64,000 nucleotides of DNA from Erinaceus europaeus (lineage: Eukaryota > Chordata > Mammalia > Eulipotyphla > Erinaceidae): contig NC_080165.1 in NCBI RefSeq assembly GCF_950295315.1, positions 6,698,417 to 6,762,416 on the forward strand, in the 5' to 3' direction. Positions 34,195-46,375 of this stretch are shown here, in pieces (within the stretch, counting starts at the first letter, position 1; each line of letters starts with the position of its first letter). A model generated the notes under the pieces. It made no database searches. It was not told where the DNA came from and worked only from the letters and a program-made list of their open reading frames with translations. The position numbers and the translations under genes are program-made.

Positions 34195-34448
34195 GGGGTT
34201 CGGGCGGTAGCACAGCAGGTTTAAGCACTTGTGGTGCAATACACAAGGATCCACGTAAGGATCCCGGTTCGAGCCCCCGGCTCCCCAACTCCGGGTGGTG
34301 AAACAGGTCTGCAGGTGTCTCTCTTTCTCTCCCCCTCTCTGTCTTCCCCTCCTCTCTCCATTTCTCCATTTGTCCTATCTAACAACAACATCAGATACAA
34401 CAACAATAGAACAAGGGCAACAAAAGGGAAAATAAATAATAATAATAA
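34195..34448 (+). repeat. SINE-A, short form
   Basis: GGGGTTCGGGCGGTAGCACAG head, intact GGTTCGAGCC, AATAAATAATAATAATAAAG tail. AGAAGTAGGAAT and AGAAGTAAGGAAT flank it. Confidence 0.88.
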
Positions 34449-34556
34449 AGAAGTAAGGAATATTAGTAATGGTAGAGATGATTTCGTTGAAATTTTAACT
34501 TAATCTTTTGATTAGAAAAATACTTGATTTTTCTATTTTTATATGTAACAGCAACA

Positions 34557-34975
34557 TTTTTAAAATTTCTTTATTGGGAAATGAATGGTTTACAGTCAAC
34601 AGTAAAATATAGTAGTTTGTACATGTGTAACATTTCCCAGTTTTCCACATAACAATTCATCTCCTCCTCTGCCGGACCTGAACCCTCTCCCACCCCCAGA
34701 GTCTTTTACTTTGGTGAAATAAACCAGCTCTAATCCAAGTTCTGCTGTGTGTTTTCTCTTCTGTTCTTGTTTTTCAACTTCTGCCTCTGAGTGAGATCGT
34801 CCCCTATTTGTCCTGCTCTTTCTGACTTATCTCACTTCACATGATTCCTTCAAGCTTCATCCAAGGTGAGGTGCAGAAGGTAAATCCACCATTTTTAATG
34901 GCTGAGTAGTATTCCACTGTGTATAGAGACCACAACTTACTCAGTCACTCACCTGTTGTTGGACACTTGGACTAG
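34557..34975 (-). mobile_element. L1 3' UTR
   Basis: TTTCTTTATTGGGAAATGAATGG at its 3' end in reverse, then CATGTGTAACATTTCCCAG, GAGTGAGATCGTC and CTGAGTAGTATTCCACTGTG. Confidence 0.7.
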
Positions 34976-35225
34976 TAGCGACATGTTTTATACTAATAGT
35001 AGAACATCGTGTATTTGAGGACTGGATAGCTTGAAAGTAGGTGTTTAGAGTCTCGGTCGCCATGATCAATGCAGGGCTTGCCTCCTCTCTGCCTGGCGTC
35101 TTGAAGCATTGATACATTTCATTTTAATAAGAAAAAAGTTTGTCCTCCGAAAGGATAAGATCATGTCTACCTGCAGTAATCCTCTATTAAGTTGATCTTG
35201 AACATTTGAAAAGTGACATTTTCTG

Positions 35226-35640
35226 GATTGGGGAGACAGCTTAATGGTTACGGAAAAGAATGTAATGCCTGAGGCTCAGAGATCCCAGGTTCCATCCCCA
35301 GTGCCACCGTTAACCAGAGCTGAGCAGTTCTCCTTCTCTCTGTCTTTCTCTCCCCCTCCCTCTCTCCCTCTCTGTATCTTTCTCCCTCTCTCTTTTTTCT
35401 CTCCCTCCCTCTCCCTCTCTTTTATCTATCTCTCTCCCTCACTCTGTCTCCCTCTCTTTCTCTCTCTCTCCTTCTCTCTCTTTCTCTCTCTTTCTCTATC
35501 TCTCTCCCTCTCTCCCTCCCTCTCTCTCCCTCTCTTTCTCTCTCTTTCGCCATCTCTCCCTCTCTTTGTGTCTCTCCTTCCCTCCCTCTCCCTTTTCCTC
35601 TCTCCCTCCTTCCTCTCTCCCTCTCTCTCTCTGTTAAATT
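35226..35640 (+). repeat. SINE-D with expanded CT-rich body
   Basis: GGGGAGACAGCTTAATGG, TGCCTGAGGCTCAGAGATCC and GGTTCCATCCCCAGTG are the tRNA-like head. Then about 300 bases of CTCTCC/CTTTCT-type repeat replace the usual 40-base pyrimidine body. Confidence 0.7.
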
Positions 35641-36149
35641 CACACGCCAAAGGTGTCAGTGGACATTTTTTTTAAACTACAGAGAAAGCCTGTAACTTAA
35701 TTTTTGCATTGTAGAAAGAATGCTAAATCCATGGGCTACTAGGATCAGTGATTTTCTCACTCAGACCTGGAGCATTGTAGAGTTGTATATCTTGAGCCAC
35801 ATTTGTGGGGACAAAATGGAGATGTCCGGTCACTGTCCCCCAGCACGGAGACTCTGTTGCACTCTGCTAATCTGCGGAGTCTTTGTACCAAATTGCCACA
35901 GACAGGTCAACTTAACAGTGAAAATCACTTTGTCACAGATTTGTATACTCGTTGTCACAGTTACTTCTGTGATCTTCCCGCTAGACCCGTAGGGGGCTGT
36001 CTTCTTGTATCTTCTCATGGTCTTTCTGCTGTGGGTCATCATCCTCTTCTTGTAGAGACACCTGTCACACCAGATGATGGATGACACACCCTAAACGACC
36101 TGGTTTGAACTGAATTACCTGTAATGTCCTATGTTCTAATGTAGTAATA

Positions 36150-36376
36150 GTCACCCCCCTCTCTGTCTTCCCCTCCTCTCTCCATTTCTCTCTGTCTTAT
36201 CCAACAACAATGACATCAACAACAACAATAACCACAACAAGGCTACAACAACAAGGGCAGCAAAAGGGAGGGGGAAGGGCCTCCAGGAACAGTGGATTCA
36301 TGGTGCATCAATGGAGCAATGGATTCACTGAGCCCCAGCAATATCCCTGGAGGCAAAAACAAAACAAAACAAAAAA
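36150..36376 (+). repeat. SINE-A, long form, 5' truncated
   Basis: Starts inside the body at CCCCCTCTCTGTCTTCCCC and ends CCTGGAGGCAAAAACAAAAC. Confidence 0.85.
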
Positions 36377-36654
36377 CATGTGCAGGCTGCTTTCACCGGA
36401 CAGCCCAGAGGAAACTGTGTTATTATTTTGAAAGCAAGCACTATGGGAAATGTTCTGATTCGTATCCTAAGGAGTTAAACACATGTATAGTCCTACTTTC
36501 CATCATCAGGTATTAACAACAGAAAATCATTTCACTAAGGTAACTGTTTTTTAGTTACCCTGGGCCACGGAAAAACATGGACGGTATCAAAATTTACTAT
36601 TGTTGATCACCAAGGTACCATCCTTTCCCCGTTCTAGCTTACGTGGCTCTTACT

Positions 36655-37155
36655 TTATTACTTTTTATTTCATTTTATTGGGTGGGCATACTGGCTTCTA
36701 GAACAATTGCTGACACATGGGTAAAATTTCTCACCCTGCCACAGTAGATATCTGCAGAACAGTCACCCCCCAAATTAGGGCCTTTCCCACTTTCCTACAC
36801 TAGGGCTTCAGTCTCCCTCCACCCCCAACCCCACTCTCTTCTCTGCTCTTCTTTCCCAGAGTCCTTTGCTTTGGTTCAACACACCAAACCCAATCTAGGT
36901 TCTCCTTTGCGTTTTCTCTTTCTGTTCTTATATCTTAACTTCAGCCGATGAGTGAGACCATCTGTATTCATCCTTCTCTCTGTGGCTTATCTCAGTTATG
37001 ATTCCTTCAGGCTCCATCTGAGATGGGGGCAAAGGAAGATGACTTCATCATTCTTGATAACTGGGGAGTATTCCATTGTGTATATATAACATAACTTTCT
37101 TAGCCATTCATCTGTCATTGAACACCTGGGTTGCTTCCAAGTTTGGACCACTTTT
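36655..37155 (-). mobile_element. L1 3' UTR
   Basis: CAGAGTCCTTTGCTTTGG, GAGTGAGACCATCTGTATTC, GATTCCTTCAGGCTCCATC and GGGGAGTATTCCATTGTG. Confidence 0.65.
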
Positions 37156-37529
37156 TATTTAGAAAAACAGTATCTTGAAACTGTCTCGTTTAAGAGAAAA
37201 TAAATCTTTGAAGGTTTATATCCCTTCCATATAGATAGTGAAGATCAGGTTTTTTTTTTTTTTTTTTTTTTAGAACAGTTTCTGTTTAAGGTTGGGTGAA
37301 AGCTTACTCCACAGAGAGTACATTAAAATTTCTGGTGGGACTCAAGAAGTTTGAGCTCCAAATGACTCTATGTGAGAATTGTGCAAAGGGAAAGCTTCAA
37401 GGCTGGTAAAATTGTTGTATCTCGCCTTCTCTCTTAAAAGAAAAAAGGGGGGGAAAAGCACCAAAAGAATCTACCAGGAGGGGGGAATCATATGGCAAAC
37501 AAATTTTCATTCATTCCATCTATCTAACT

Positions 37530-37667
37530 TAAGGTGAAATGTTGTCAGTTACACCTCATTAGAAAACACAGTTCTTAACTGGGAAATGTTCTGCATGTAC
37601 AAACTATTGTATTTACTGTTGAATGTAAAACATTCATTCCCCAATAAAAAAACTTAAAAAAAAAAAG
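37530..37667 (+). mobile_element. L1 3' terminus
   Basis: GGGAAATGTTCTGCATGTAC, then TATTTACTGTTGAATG and CATTCATTCCCCAATAAAAA with an A-rich tail. Confidence 0.7.
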
Positions 37668-38049
37668 TTCTTCATGTGGCCGTAGTCTTACAGAACCATG
37701 TCTGGGTGCCTGCTATATTTCAACTTGCTATTTCATCTACGCCAATAGCATGGACATTTTTTTTTTTCATACCAGTTATTCCTTCTGATAATCTGATGGA
37801 GCTGGGTGCATTGTGCTTAAGAACTCTCTGAACTATGGCAGTGGTATCACATTCTAACCCTTCTGTTCTTCCACTCACCTGCTGTGCCATTTCTTCATTC
37901 ATCACATTCTTTGACTTCCTTGCTTTGCTTACTCATTGACTTATTTTTATTTTATTGTCAGCAAGTTTATTGCCAGAGCTCAGTGTATTACTACTCCACT
38001 TCAGACACCCACTCCCCACCCCACTCCACCCACTCCCTCCCCACTTTTT

Positions 38050-38205
38050 TTCCCTCTTTCTTTTATCTCATAGAGACACAAAGGTGGGGGTGGATAGAGA
38101 AGGGCAGAGAAAGAGAGACATCTGAAACACTGCTTCACTTGGGAACCAGGGGCCTGAACCCAAGTCCTTGCACTCTTGTCCTTTCCCCACTGCTTGGTCC
38201 TCTTG
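38050..38205 (-). repeat. Possible old SINE-D
   Basis: ATCTCATAGAGACACAAAGG, AGACATCTGAAACACTGC and GGGGCCTGAACCCAAGTCC resemble the reverse of a tRNA-type SINE, with large differences. Confidence 0.4.
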
Positions 38206-39318
38206 CTTTGCCTGCATGATGTAGTTAGAACAGCTGTTTCCATCTCCTGAATGTCATGAGTGATACACACATAGCAAAATATGGGGAAGTAGAAGGACTT
38301 TGAGAATTTTCCATTAGTCCAGCTTCATTTTATCGACTGAAAAATTAATCAGAAAGAAAGTTAAGACAGAGAAGAAAGTTATTCACAGCCATCTAGTACC
38401 TAGAAGACTTAGATATGGAAGAGGCACTTTTATATAATTTCTTACCATCGTACCTTATCTATGAGAAATAGTAAGGTATAAATTATATTCACTTAGTTTT
38501 CTTAAGTTTTAGCATGTACTCAACTTTTAATATTCTGAATTCTGTGAAAAGAAAAAATCCATTTTCTTCTGAAATAGATGAGACGAATCTGAATTTTTAG
38601 TTCCGGTGGCTGTGAGACTTGGCATCCACTTAACCTTTTGGCATCTCAATTTCTCATCTGCAGAAAGTGAGATAAAAATATCTGCTGGCTTTGCCACACA
38701 TCAGGTGACTGAAGGGTAGGTGAAGTAATATCTACAGCAGAGCTTTTAGAAACTATAAAGATGAAATTGATTCCTTTTCTAAGTTCACAGTATCACTCAG
38801 TCTTCATTTTCCCAGGTTAAAAAAATCTTAATTTCCCAGTCTGCCTTCTAGATTTAATGGAAACCAAGAGTGTTTAAATCATGATTTAAAGCTACACAGT
38901 CTGCCACATTTGCTTTGAATATTTTCATCGCTACAGAAAATATTAACCTCATTTGTTACAGGGCTAAATCATTTTCCCTCTTATTTCAGGATGGCCCTTG
39001 TTTTATAAGATATCTACTTCCCAGTTAAACTAATTTTGGGAGTTATCTATAAAAGTTGTCAGAGAACCAAATACTTAAATTTCATGAGCTCTCAGTTGAC
39101 TTTCACATCGAAATACCCCATTCAACTTCAAAACCCTTGGTCTTCTGGCCCCTTGTGGCCTCAACTTTATCAACCATTTAACCTTGATGCCAGTTCTTGT
39201 TATAGTTGAATCAGTCTTATCTCCAGTGATCACACTATTTATTCCCTTTGTCCCCAGGCCCCAAATTTCCCCCTGATAATCTATTTTATCCTAGTTGGAG
39301 CATTTTCAGTTATGTCAT

Positions 39319-39669
39319 TTTTTTTTTTCCTCCAGGGTTATTGCTGGGCTCCATGCCTGCACCATGAATCCACCGCTCCTGGAGGCCATTTTTCCCCCTT
39401 TTTGTTGCCCTAGTTGTTGCAGCCTCGTTGCGGTTATTATTGCCATTGTTGACATTGCTTTGTTGTTGGATAGGACAGAGAGAAATGGAGAGAGGAGGGG
39501 AAGACAGAGAGAGGGGGGAGAGAAAGACAGACACCTGCAGACCTGCTTCACCGCCCGTGAAGCGACTCCCCTGCAGGTGGGGAGCCAGGGGGCTCGAACC
39601 AGGTTCCTTACACCGGTCCCTGCGCTTTGCGCCACGTGCGCTTAACCCACTGCACCACCGCCCGACCCC
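39319..39669 (-). repeat. SINE-A, long form
   Basis: Poly(T)-CCTCCAGGGTTATTGC to CACCACCGCCCGACCCC. CAGTTATGTCAT (39307-39318) and CAGTTATGCCAT (39670-39681) flank it. Confidence 0.9.
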
Positions 39670-40320
39670 CAGTTATGCCATGTTTTAAGTGTCTCATGTA
39701 ACATTCCATGACTAATGCCTACTTAGATTAGCCACCAATCAAATCATTAATGAGTCACAACCATCCTGTACTTTATTGCTCTTCTTCACCAAGGTTGGTC
39801 TCCGATTTTTTTTGAGTCTCTAGTTGTTTTACTGTCTTACTTTCCTACCTTATATGTAAGACATTATCATCAGAAAGAATTGTGTCTTATACTTTTCTAT
39901 CGGTTTCTATGGCATATGTTCAATGCAAATATTAAATTGAGTCTTCATTTCTGTTCATAGCAAACTGAATGTGTTACCAAAAAAAAAAAATGTTAAGAGC
40001 AGAAATATTAACCCTCAGCAGAGATTCAAGAGGCATTCCAGGAATGTGAGGAGAACACAGTCTGTTAACGGTAATGGCCACCACGGAAAGAGCTCCTGCT
40101 CTTGGGGGCCTCTGGGCCCTGAACAAAGGGAAGGTGCGGCTTCTGCCTACAGGGGCTGCGGGCTGCTAGCAGACAGCTCAGCGCAGAAGCGGAGGTGGTG
40201 AGCGTCGGAGGCTTGGGACCTTCAGCTCACTGCTCAGGGTCTGGTTGTCTCTATCACTGTCACTTTTCCCTGCATAGCTGTGTCTGGGGGAAGGTTAGTC
40301 TCAAGGTTCACGGGATTATC

Positions 40321-40351
40321 ACTATAAGGGGGCTGGGGGCTGGGGGCTGGG
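40321..40351 (+). repeat. GGGGGCT short tandem repeat
   Basis: Four copies of GGGGGCT/GGGGCTG. Confidence 0.9.
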
Positions 40352-40531
40352 GGCTGGGCATTCAGTGGCCGCCTTGGAGACTGACTAGTATATTAAGACA
40401 TTGAGGCTAGAATATTAAGTAGAAATACTGGATTTGGCTTTTTCTTAAATGCAAACATTAGTTATTTACCAATCCTTAAGTATGCCTTTTTTATTTATTT
40501 ATTTTATTTTGTTTTGTTTTATTTTATTTCA

Positions 40532-41016
40532 TTTTTTGCCTCCAAGATTATTGCTGGGGCTCAGTGCCTATACTACGAGTCTATAGCTCCTGGAGGCCAT
40601 TTTTCCCCCTTTTTGTTGCCCTTGTTGTTACCCTTGTTGTTAAGGTTGTTGTTGCCATTGCTGTTGTTGTATAGGACAGAGAGAAGTTGAGAGGTGGGGG
40701 AAAGGCAGAGATGGGGAGAGAAAGATAGACACCTGCAGACCTGCTTCACCGCCTGTGAAGCGACTCCCCTGCAAGTGGAGTCGCTTCACAGGTGGTGAAG
40801 CAGGTGTCTGTCTTTCTCTCCCCTTCTCTGTCTTCCCCTCCTCTCTCCATTTCTCTCTGTCCTATCCAACAACGATGGCATTAATAACAACAGAAATAAT
40901 AACAACAACAAGATAACAACAAGGGCAACAAAAATGGGGCAAAAAATAGCCTCCAGAGTAGTGGATTTGCAGTGCCGGCACCAAGTCCTAGCAATAATGC
41001 TGGAGGCAAAAAAAAA
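40532..41016. repeat. Head-to-head pair of SINE-A long forms (palindrome)
   Basis: Left arm (minus) runs from TTTTTGCCTCCAAG to CGACTCC at 40767. Right arm (plus) runs from GGAGTCG at 40777 to GCTGGAGGCAAAAAAAAA. At the centre, 24 bases (40744-40767) are the exact reverse complement of 40777-40800 with a 9-base loop. Both arms lack the tRNA head, and both A/T tails point outward. Confidence 0.9.
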
Positions 41017-41169
41017 AGATAGAATTCTGTCTGAGTTTCATGTCTATTATTAACAAGTAAAAGTCGCAATGTAATTGTTGACTTATCCTCAAGAAAATAT
41101 TGTTCAGAAATGAGTAACATACTTATATACTTTTTAATGCAAGTAACATTGAGATTTTTTTAATTTCAG

Positions 41170-41255
41170 GGGTCGGACAGGAAAAATAAGAGTGCAGAGT
41201 CTGAAGATCGGATTGATATCTCTTTCCAAAGGTCTCTTAGAAGAAAAATACAGAT
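41170..41255 (+). CDS. UTRN: Utrophin exon, equivalent of dystrophin exon 66 (EF-hand-like region)
   Basis: An 86-bp exon, acceptor TTTTTTTAATTTCAG and donor GTAGGTAT. It reads [21 protein letters not shown] then GLLEEKYR, ending one base into the next codon. It links EF-hand-like regions 1 and 2. The phase (1 base in, 1 base out) fits both neighbours. A head-to-head palindromic SINE ends about 155 bp upstream of this acceptor. Confidence 0.97.
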
Positions 41256-41473
41256 GTAGGTATCCTATTTCCTATACCAATAACAGTTTTTGGTAAAAAT
41301 TGATAATAATTTATTAGAGACTTACTTTATATGATTTCCCAGTAACAACTGTTCTTATTACAAATCATTAATTCTTAGAATAATTTCTTATTACTGTGTG
41401 CAATAATTTTTAAAAAATTTGTAGCCAAAAAAGAAAAATGCTACGTAGGTTAAAAATGCTAACTTTTTAAAGT

Positions 41474-41664
41474 TTTTTTTAAAGCTTTATTTATTTAATT
41501 TGATAATACAAAGAGCAATTGAGAGGGAAGGAAGATAGAGAGAGAAACACCTGCAGTGCTACTTGACCATCTGTGAAGCTTTCCCCCTGCAGGTGCCAGA
41601 GGCTTGAACCCACATCCTTGCATGATAGCTTGTGCACTTAACTAGATGTGCCATTGCCTGGCCT
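41474..41664 (-). repeat. SINE-B, diverged
   Basis: TTTATTTATTTAATTTGAT tail side, CTTTCCCCCTGCAGGTG centre, GTGCCATTGCCTGGCC head side. Confidence 0.75.
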
Positions 41665-42375
41665 GGTTAACAATGTAGTCAGAGACTTCAGACATAAGCT
41701 CTAAGACTAGAATTAGACTGTGTATACTTCTGACTCTAAAAGCCAAGATTTATTTGTTCCCATGTGTGCTCCTACCTAAAACTCTAAGAAATTAAGAACC
41801 AGAACTCTATAATGTATGGGTGAGAACTTTCAGTCTATACATTATTTGTTTTCACTGCCAGAGAAAGATAAGGTGACCTAGAAATTTTAAAAATAGAGAC
41901 AACAGTATAATTTGAGAAAATAACAATAAATATTTTTAATTTTGATATTTCTTTTTATTCACCAAATAATAAACCCAAAGTAGCTGATAGTGTAGGTGAC
42001 TGTGGTAGGTGGAAAGGGCTTCACCATCAGCTCTCAGCCCTTCCATTCAGTACTGACTGCGTTTGGGTAGGTTACAGAATCCATTAGCTTCTGCTGTTGA
42101 GGTAAGTCCACTTCACAAATTAAGATACAAAACACTTTAACTGACAAGCAGGGCTGATGGTTACTGCTGAGAAAGGAATTTGTGATAACATACCAAAGTC
42201 TCTTAAGTAGCGTTTATTGAATATGTGGTAGCAGTTGCCACTGTCTGAAAATTGCTGTCTATTCCAAAATAGTGATTTCATTCATGAAATAAAGTCAGTT
42301 CAGCCATGAATATTCTCAGATGATACTTTCCAGAATCATCCATTATTTGAGAGAGGGATAGAAATATGAATGTAG

Positions 42376-42645
42376 CACAGTGGGTTAAGTGCAGGTGGCG
42401 CAAAATGCAAGGACCAGCGTAAGGATTCTGGTTTGAGCCCCCAGTTCCCCACCTTCAGGGGAGTCACTTCACAGGCAGTGAAGCAGGTCTGCAGGTGTGT
42501 GTCTTTCTCTCCCCTCTCTGTCTTCCCCTCCTCTCTCCATTTCTCTCTGTCCTATCCAACAACAACGACATCAGTGACAATAACAGTAATAATAAAACAA
42601 GGGCGACAAAAGGAAATAAATAAATATTAAAAATATTTATAAAAA
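42376..42645 (+). repeat. SINE-A, short form, 5' truncated
   Basis: Starts at CACAGTGGGTTAAG, lacking the first bases of the head. Direct repeats AGAAATATGAATGTAG at 42360-42375 and 42646-42661 (16 bp). Confidence 0.9.
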
Positions 42646-43382
42646 AGAAATATGAATGTAGAGGTATAAAAGAAATATATATTTGACTATGATTCTTTTA
42701 CATTTAGTTCATTTGTATCGTAAATGAATACCTATACATGAACGTCTTGAGGGGATGGCTATGAGCCATTTTGATGTGTGAGTTTCTGACACACTGTGAC
42801 AAGTATGTTGGAGGAATAAAAAAATGTGACTCTTTGAAACAAGAGGGTCAGGAGGTGAGGTACTTGATGCAGTCATAACCTCATAACTGTGCAGAGAAAG
42901 ATGTCATGTGAAACTATATAGTTCCAGGGCAATATATTGATTCAGAAATTAAAGCACCGTTAGTATCATAATTTTCAAAAGATATCATTGTCAAAGCTAA
43001 AAAACAATAGTTACTCCTATAGTGAGTGGGAAAAGACAATATTACCAAATAAGTAAACCAGAATTAGAGAAGTTTTTAAAAAGTATTGTTTGATTTGAGT
43101 TTTCCTGTGCTCCTGGAAGCTGTCAGATTCTCTGAGGTCATTATATCACAGTGCTCAGTTTGCTCTGAAATGTTGTAAATTTAATCTCAAAGGTTATCGT
43201 AAACCTTAAAAATGTAAACAGAGTCTGGCTTCCTAGATCAGTGATCGTGTCCTTCTTTTTTCTTTCTCAAGCTTGTTATCCAGGAATAACTAAAAGGAGT
43301 AATTGTGTTGTGCTTGTAGCTTAAAGCAGAAAAAGCAAGTTCTGCACAAAATGACATATAAAGGATATCTTTTACTTAAATC

Positions 43383-43466
43383 TTTTTTTTTTACATTTTT
43401 TTAAAAAAATTATTAGTAAATAATGATTAACAAGATTATAAAATAAGAAGGGTAGAATTCCAATTA
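43383..43466 (-). mobile_element. LINE-B 3' scrap
   Basis: TAATGATTAACAAGATTAT and AAGGGTAGAATTCCAATT match the last 80 bases of the family. Confidence 0.6.
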
Positions 43467-44272
43467 AATCTTTAAACTAGTCTTGAAAGATGTGTCTGAA
43501 TAATGTGGTCTTTTCAGATTAACTTAGCTTTCAGCTACTTTGGAGGGCATTTTCCTATAAGTCTTAAACAACAATCTAATTTATATTAAACTTTCAGATG
43601 ATAGTGAAGGGAAGCAAAGCCTCTGTAATGCAACAGAGAGATATTTAATTTAATTAGCAGTGTATGCCATTTTAGGACTTAATTACACAATCTCTTGACT
43701 TGAAGTCTTTAAATGTTTCCTTGGAATATTGAAATTCCGGAAGTGTTCTCATAGTATGCTCTGCGCTTGACTTTAAAGTTTTTAGCAGCTCCAATTTCGG
43801 TTTTTGATTTCCCCAGAGATAACAAAGCATTTGCTCATTATTACTTCTTTGGCTAAAATTAATATTCAAGACAGTTTACTCTCCAAAGTGAACTGTGCGA
43901 AGGTACAGTGCCATTCTGGGTCATTGGTACCATCTGCACAGTTATTTTGCTGGAGTCTGTCTCTTTCTTCATGACTTCCTAATGATACCCTTGGATTAGT
44001 TTGTTGCATTACCCAGACCTGCTGACACCCGATGACTTTGCCTCATCTGGGACATTTACAAAGTGTCCCTTTGAATGGTCTTTAACCTCTTCTGTGCTGC
44101 CTTTGTTGAAATTGGGATTGTAGATTGTGACTTTTCTCCAGTCAACTCCCAAATCGACCACTCCCTTTTGTAGCTGGCTGTAATCGAAACATGTTAACTT
44201 GTCTGAGATTTCAGAAGTGTTGAATATTTAAGGAATTTTTCTCCTGTTTTTGTTTGAGTTTTTTAATTTTTT

Positions 44273-44603
44273 AATATTTTTGCCTCCAGGCTTATTACTG
44301 GGGCTTGGTACCTGCACTATGAAGCCACTGCTCTGGAGGCTATTTTTCCCATTTTGTTGCTTTTGTTGTTGTGCTTGTGGTAGTTGTTATTGTTGTCATA
44401 GCTGATATTGTTGTTGTTGGATAGGACAGAGAGAAATGGAGAGGGGGGAAGACAGAGAGGGGGAGAGAAAGACAGACCTGCTTCACCACTTGTGAAGTGA
44501 CCTCTTGCAGGTGGAGAGCCGGGGGCTGGAACCGGGATCCTTACGCCCACCCTTGCACTTTGCGCCATGTGTGCTTAACCCACTGTGCTACCACCTGACT
44601 CCC
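44273..44603 (-). repeat. SINE-A, long form
   Basis: TTTTTGCCTCCAGGCTTATT to CTACCACCTGACTCCC on the minus strand. Confidence 0.88.
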
Positions 44604-44821
44604 GTTTGTTTGTTTTTGCTTTATCTTAATTGTACCGTAGTGGTATGTATCTCAAGAGAGGAGAGGTAGGCATCTTTGATCTTGCTGACACTGTGCCCTT
44701 CTCTGTAAAGATTATCATTCATATTCATCGACTGTGCATTTGCCTAAAAGGTCTTGTCCCAGAGACAGGTTATCAATAAGTACTGCAGTAAGAATCCTGA
44801 ATAAATATATACATATATATA

Positions 44822-45290
44822 TATTTTGGCCTTCAGAGTTATCGCTGGGGCTCAGTGCCAGCACTACAAATCCACTGCTCCTTGGTCCATTTCCCCCCCC
44901 CATTGTTATTGTTATTGTTGCTGTTGTTGTTGTTGCTGCTGCTGTTATTGTTGTTGGATAGGACAGAGAGAAATGGAGAGAGGAGGGGAAGACAGAGAGG
45001 GGAGAGAAAGACAGACACCTGCAGACCTGCTTTACTGCCTGTGAAACAGCCCCCCTGCAGGTGGGGGAGCTTGAACAGGAATCCTTGCCTGGGTCCTTGT
45101 CCTTCTTACTGTGTGTTACCCACTGTGCTACCACCTGACTCTCGTTTGTTTGTTTGTTTGTTTTTGCTTTATCTTAATTGTACCGTAGTGGTATGTATCT
45201 CAAGAGAGGAGAGGTAGGCATCTTTGATCTTGCTGACACTGTGCCCTTACTGTGTGTTTAATCTGGTGCATCAACGCCCGGCCCCCAAGA
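44822..45290 (-). repeat. SINE-A, long form, split by a duplicated segment
   Basis: TTTGGCCTTCAGAGTTATCG to CTTACTGTGTGTT at 45117. It resumes at 45246 with the same 13 bases and ends GCATCAACGCCCGGCCCCC. Confidence 0.85.
45118..45248 (+). other. Duplicated insertion of 44578-44700
   Basis: 131 bp copy of 44578-44700 (123 bp). It comprises the head end of the neighbouring SINE plus unique flank (TTTGCTTTATCTTAATTG, GTACCGTAGTGGTATGTATC); the 8-bp difference is two extra GTTT units. CTTACTGTGTGTT flanks it at 45105-45117 and 45246-45258. Confidence 0.9.
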
Positions 45291-46223
45291 AATATTTTAT
45301 AGTTGTGATACTTTTTTTTTCCAGAAAGGAAAGCTATAATTCTAACCAGATCTCAGTGGAAGAATAATAAACATGAAATTTATCTTAAATATGCTAACCT
45401 TATGTATGCTGAAACTAAAGTAGCATTTCATTATCATTACTATGTCAATATCACTGAACTTGTTTTAGCTATTTGAAACTTTGCTATTGAAAAGGTTGGT
45501 GCTAATATGATCAGTTAAACTAAAGGAATGATTCCTTTTGACCTGCAGTTGTTTGAAAATGGTCTTTAGGATCCAATAAATGTTTACTTACCTTTTGTTT
45601 TTGGAAACCCAAATGAAAAGTATTTACAATGTGTAATTATGAATTTATACCAACTGGGCATTTCTTTTCAAAAGGTATTAATTTCTTCAGGGGAGTGACT
45701 TGTTTTCACTTTTTATTTCTCCAGACTTTGGCTTCTTGAAGTATACTCTGAGGCTTGTTACTAGAAATATGGTAGTCATTTTAATCTTAAAAAGTTTACA
45801 AATGGTGAAGCTGAGTCAGTGCTGGAAAGATTGCCTCAATGAATCAAGAAAATTGTAAAACATCTTAGTCTATCTTTTAAGACTAGAAAAAGCCCAAGAG
45901 CTGTACAGAAGTATGTACAATTTTTTGTGAATGAGCATTTTAAATTTGAATAAACTGTACTTTACATGAACTGAAGTAGAACAAACAAAAAAAGTCTTTG
46001 TAGCCAATAGGAATGGAAGATCCTTTGAGCTTTAAGTCTTATTAAAAATCTGCTTATGTTATGTTTCTTAAACTCTTAAAATTTCAACACTTACTTCAAT
46101 ATAGAAATATTTAAAAAGAAATAGCTTTAAAACTTTCATTTCTTAATTTATTCATATATTTATAAGAGGAGAGAGAGAGAACCAGCGTACCACTCTGGCA
46201 CGAGTTCAGGACCTCACCACCAG

Positions 46224-46375
46224 GTGAAAGAAAGAAAGAAAGAAAGAAAGGAAGGAAGAAAGAAAGAGAGAAAGAAAGGGAGGGTGAAAGAAAGGGAGGG
46301 ATAAAAAGAGAAGGAAGACAAGAGCAAGATAAAAAGAAAAAGAGGAAAGGGAGGAAGGGAAGGAGAAAGAGATCT
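46224..46375. repeat. GAAA/GGAA purine tract
   Basis: Imperfect GAAA and GGAAGG repeat, at the end of a diverged SINE-D fragment (46145-46222). Confidence 0.85.

Larger units (their letters stand above)
32813..41169 (+). other. UTRN: Utrophin intron (8.4 kb)
   Basis: GTAAGT...CAG intron with SINE-A copies, L1 3' pieces at 34557-34975, 36655-37155 and 37530-37667, a CT-rich tract, and a palindromic SINE pair at 40532-41016. No gene is visible in 33175-34190, 38215-39315 or 39690-40490. The part at 40040-40320 is locally GC-rich but has no recognisable product. Confidence 0.9.

Noticed and set aside
35244..35675. A 143-residue serine/leucine-rich frame and reverse Arg/Glu-rich frames
   Set aside because: Produced by the CT-rich expansion of a SINE-D copy.
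40040..40320. Possible exon or CpG island because of locally high GC and a 76-residue frame
   Set aside because: No splice sites in frame, no recognisable peptide, and only moderate CpG content.
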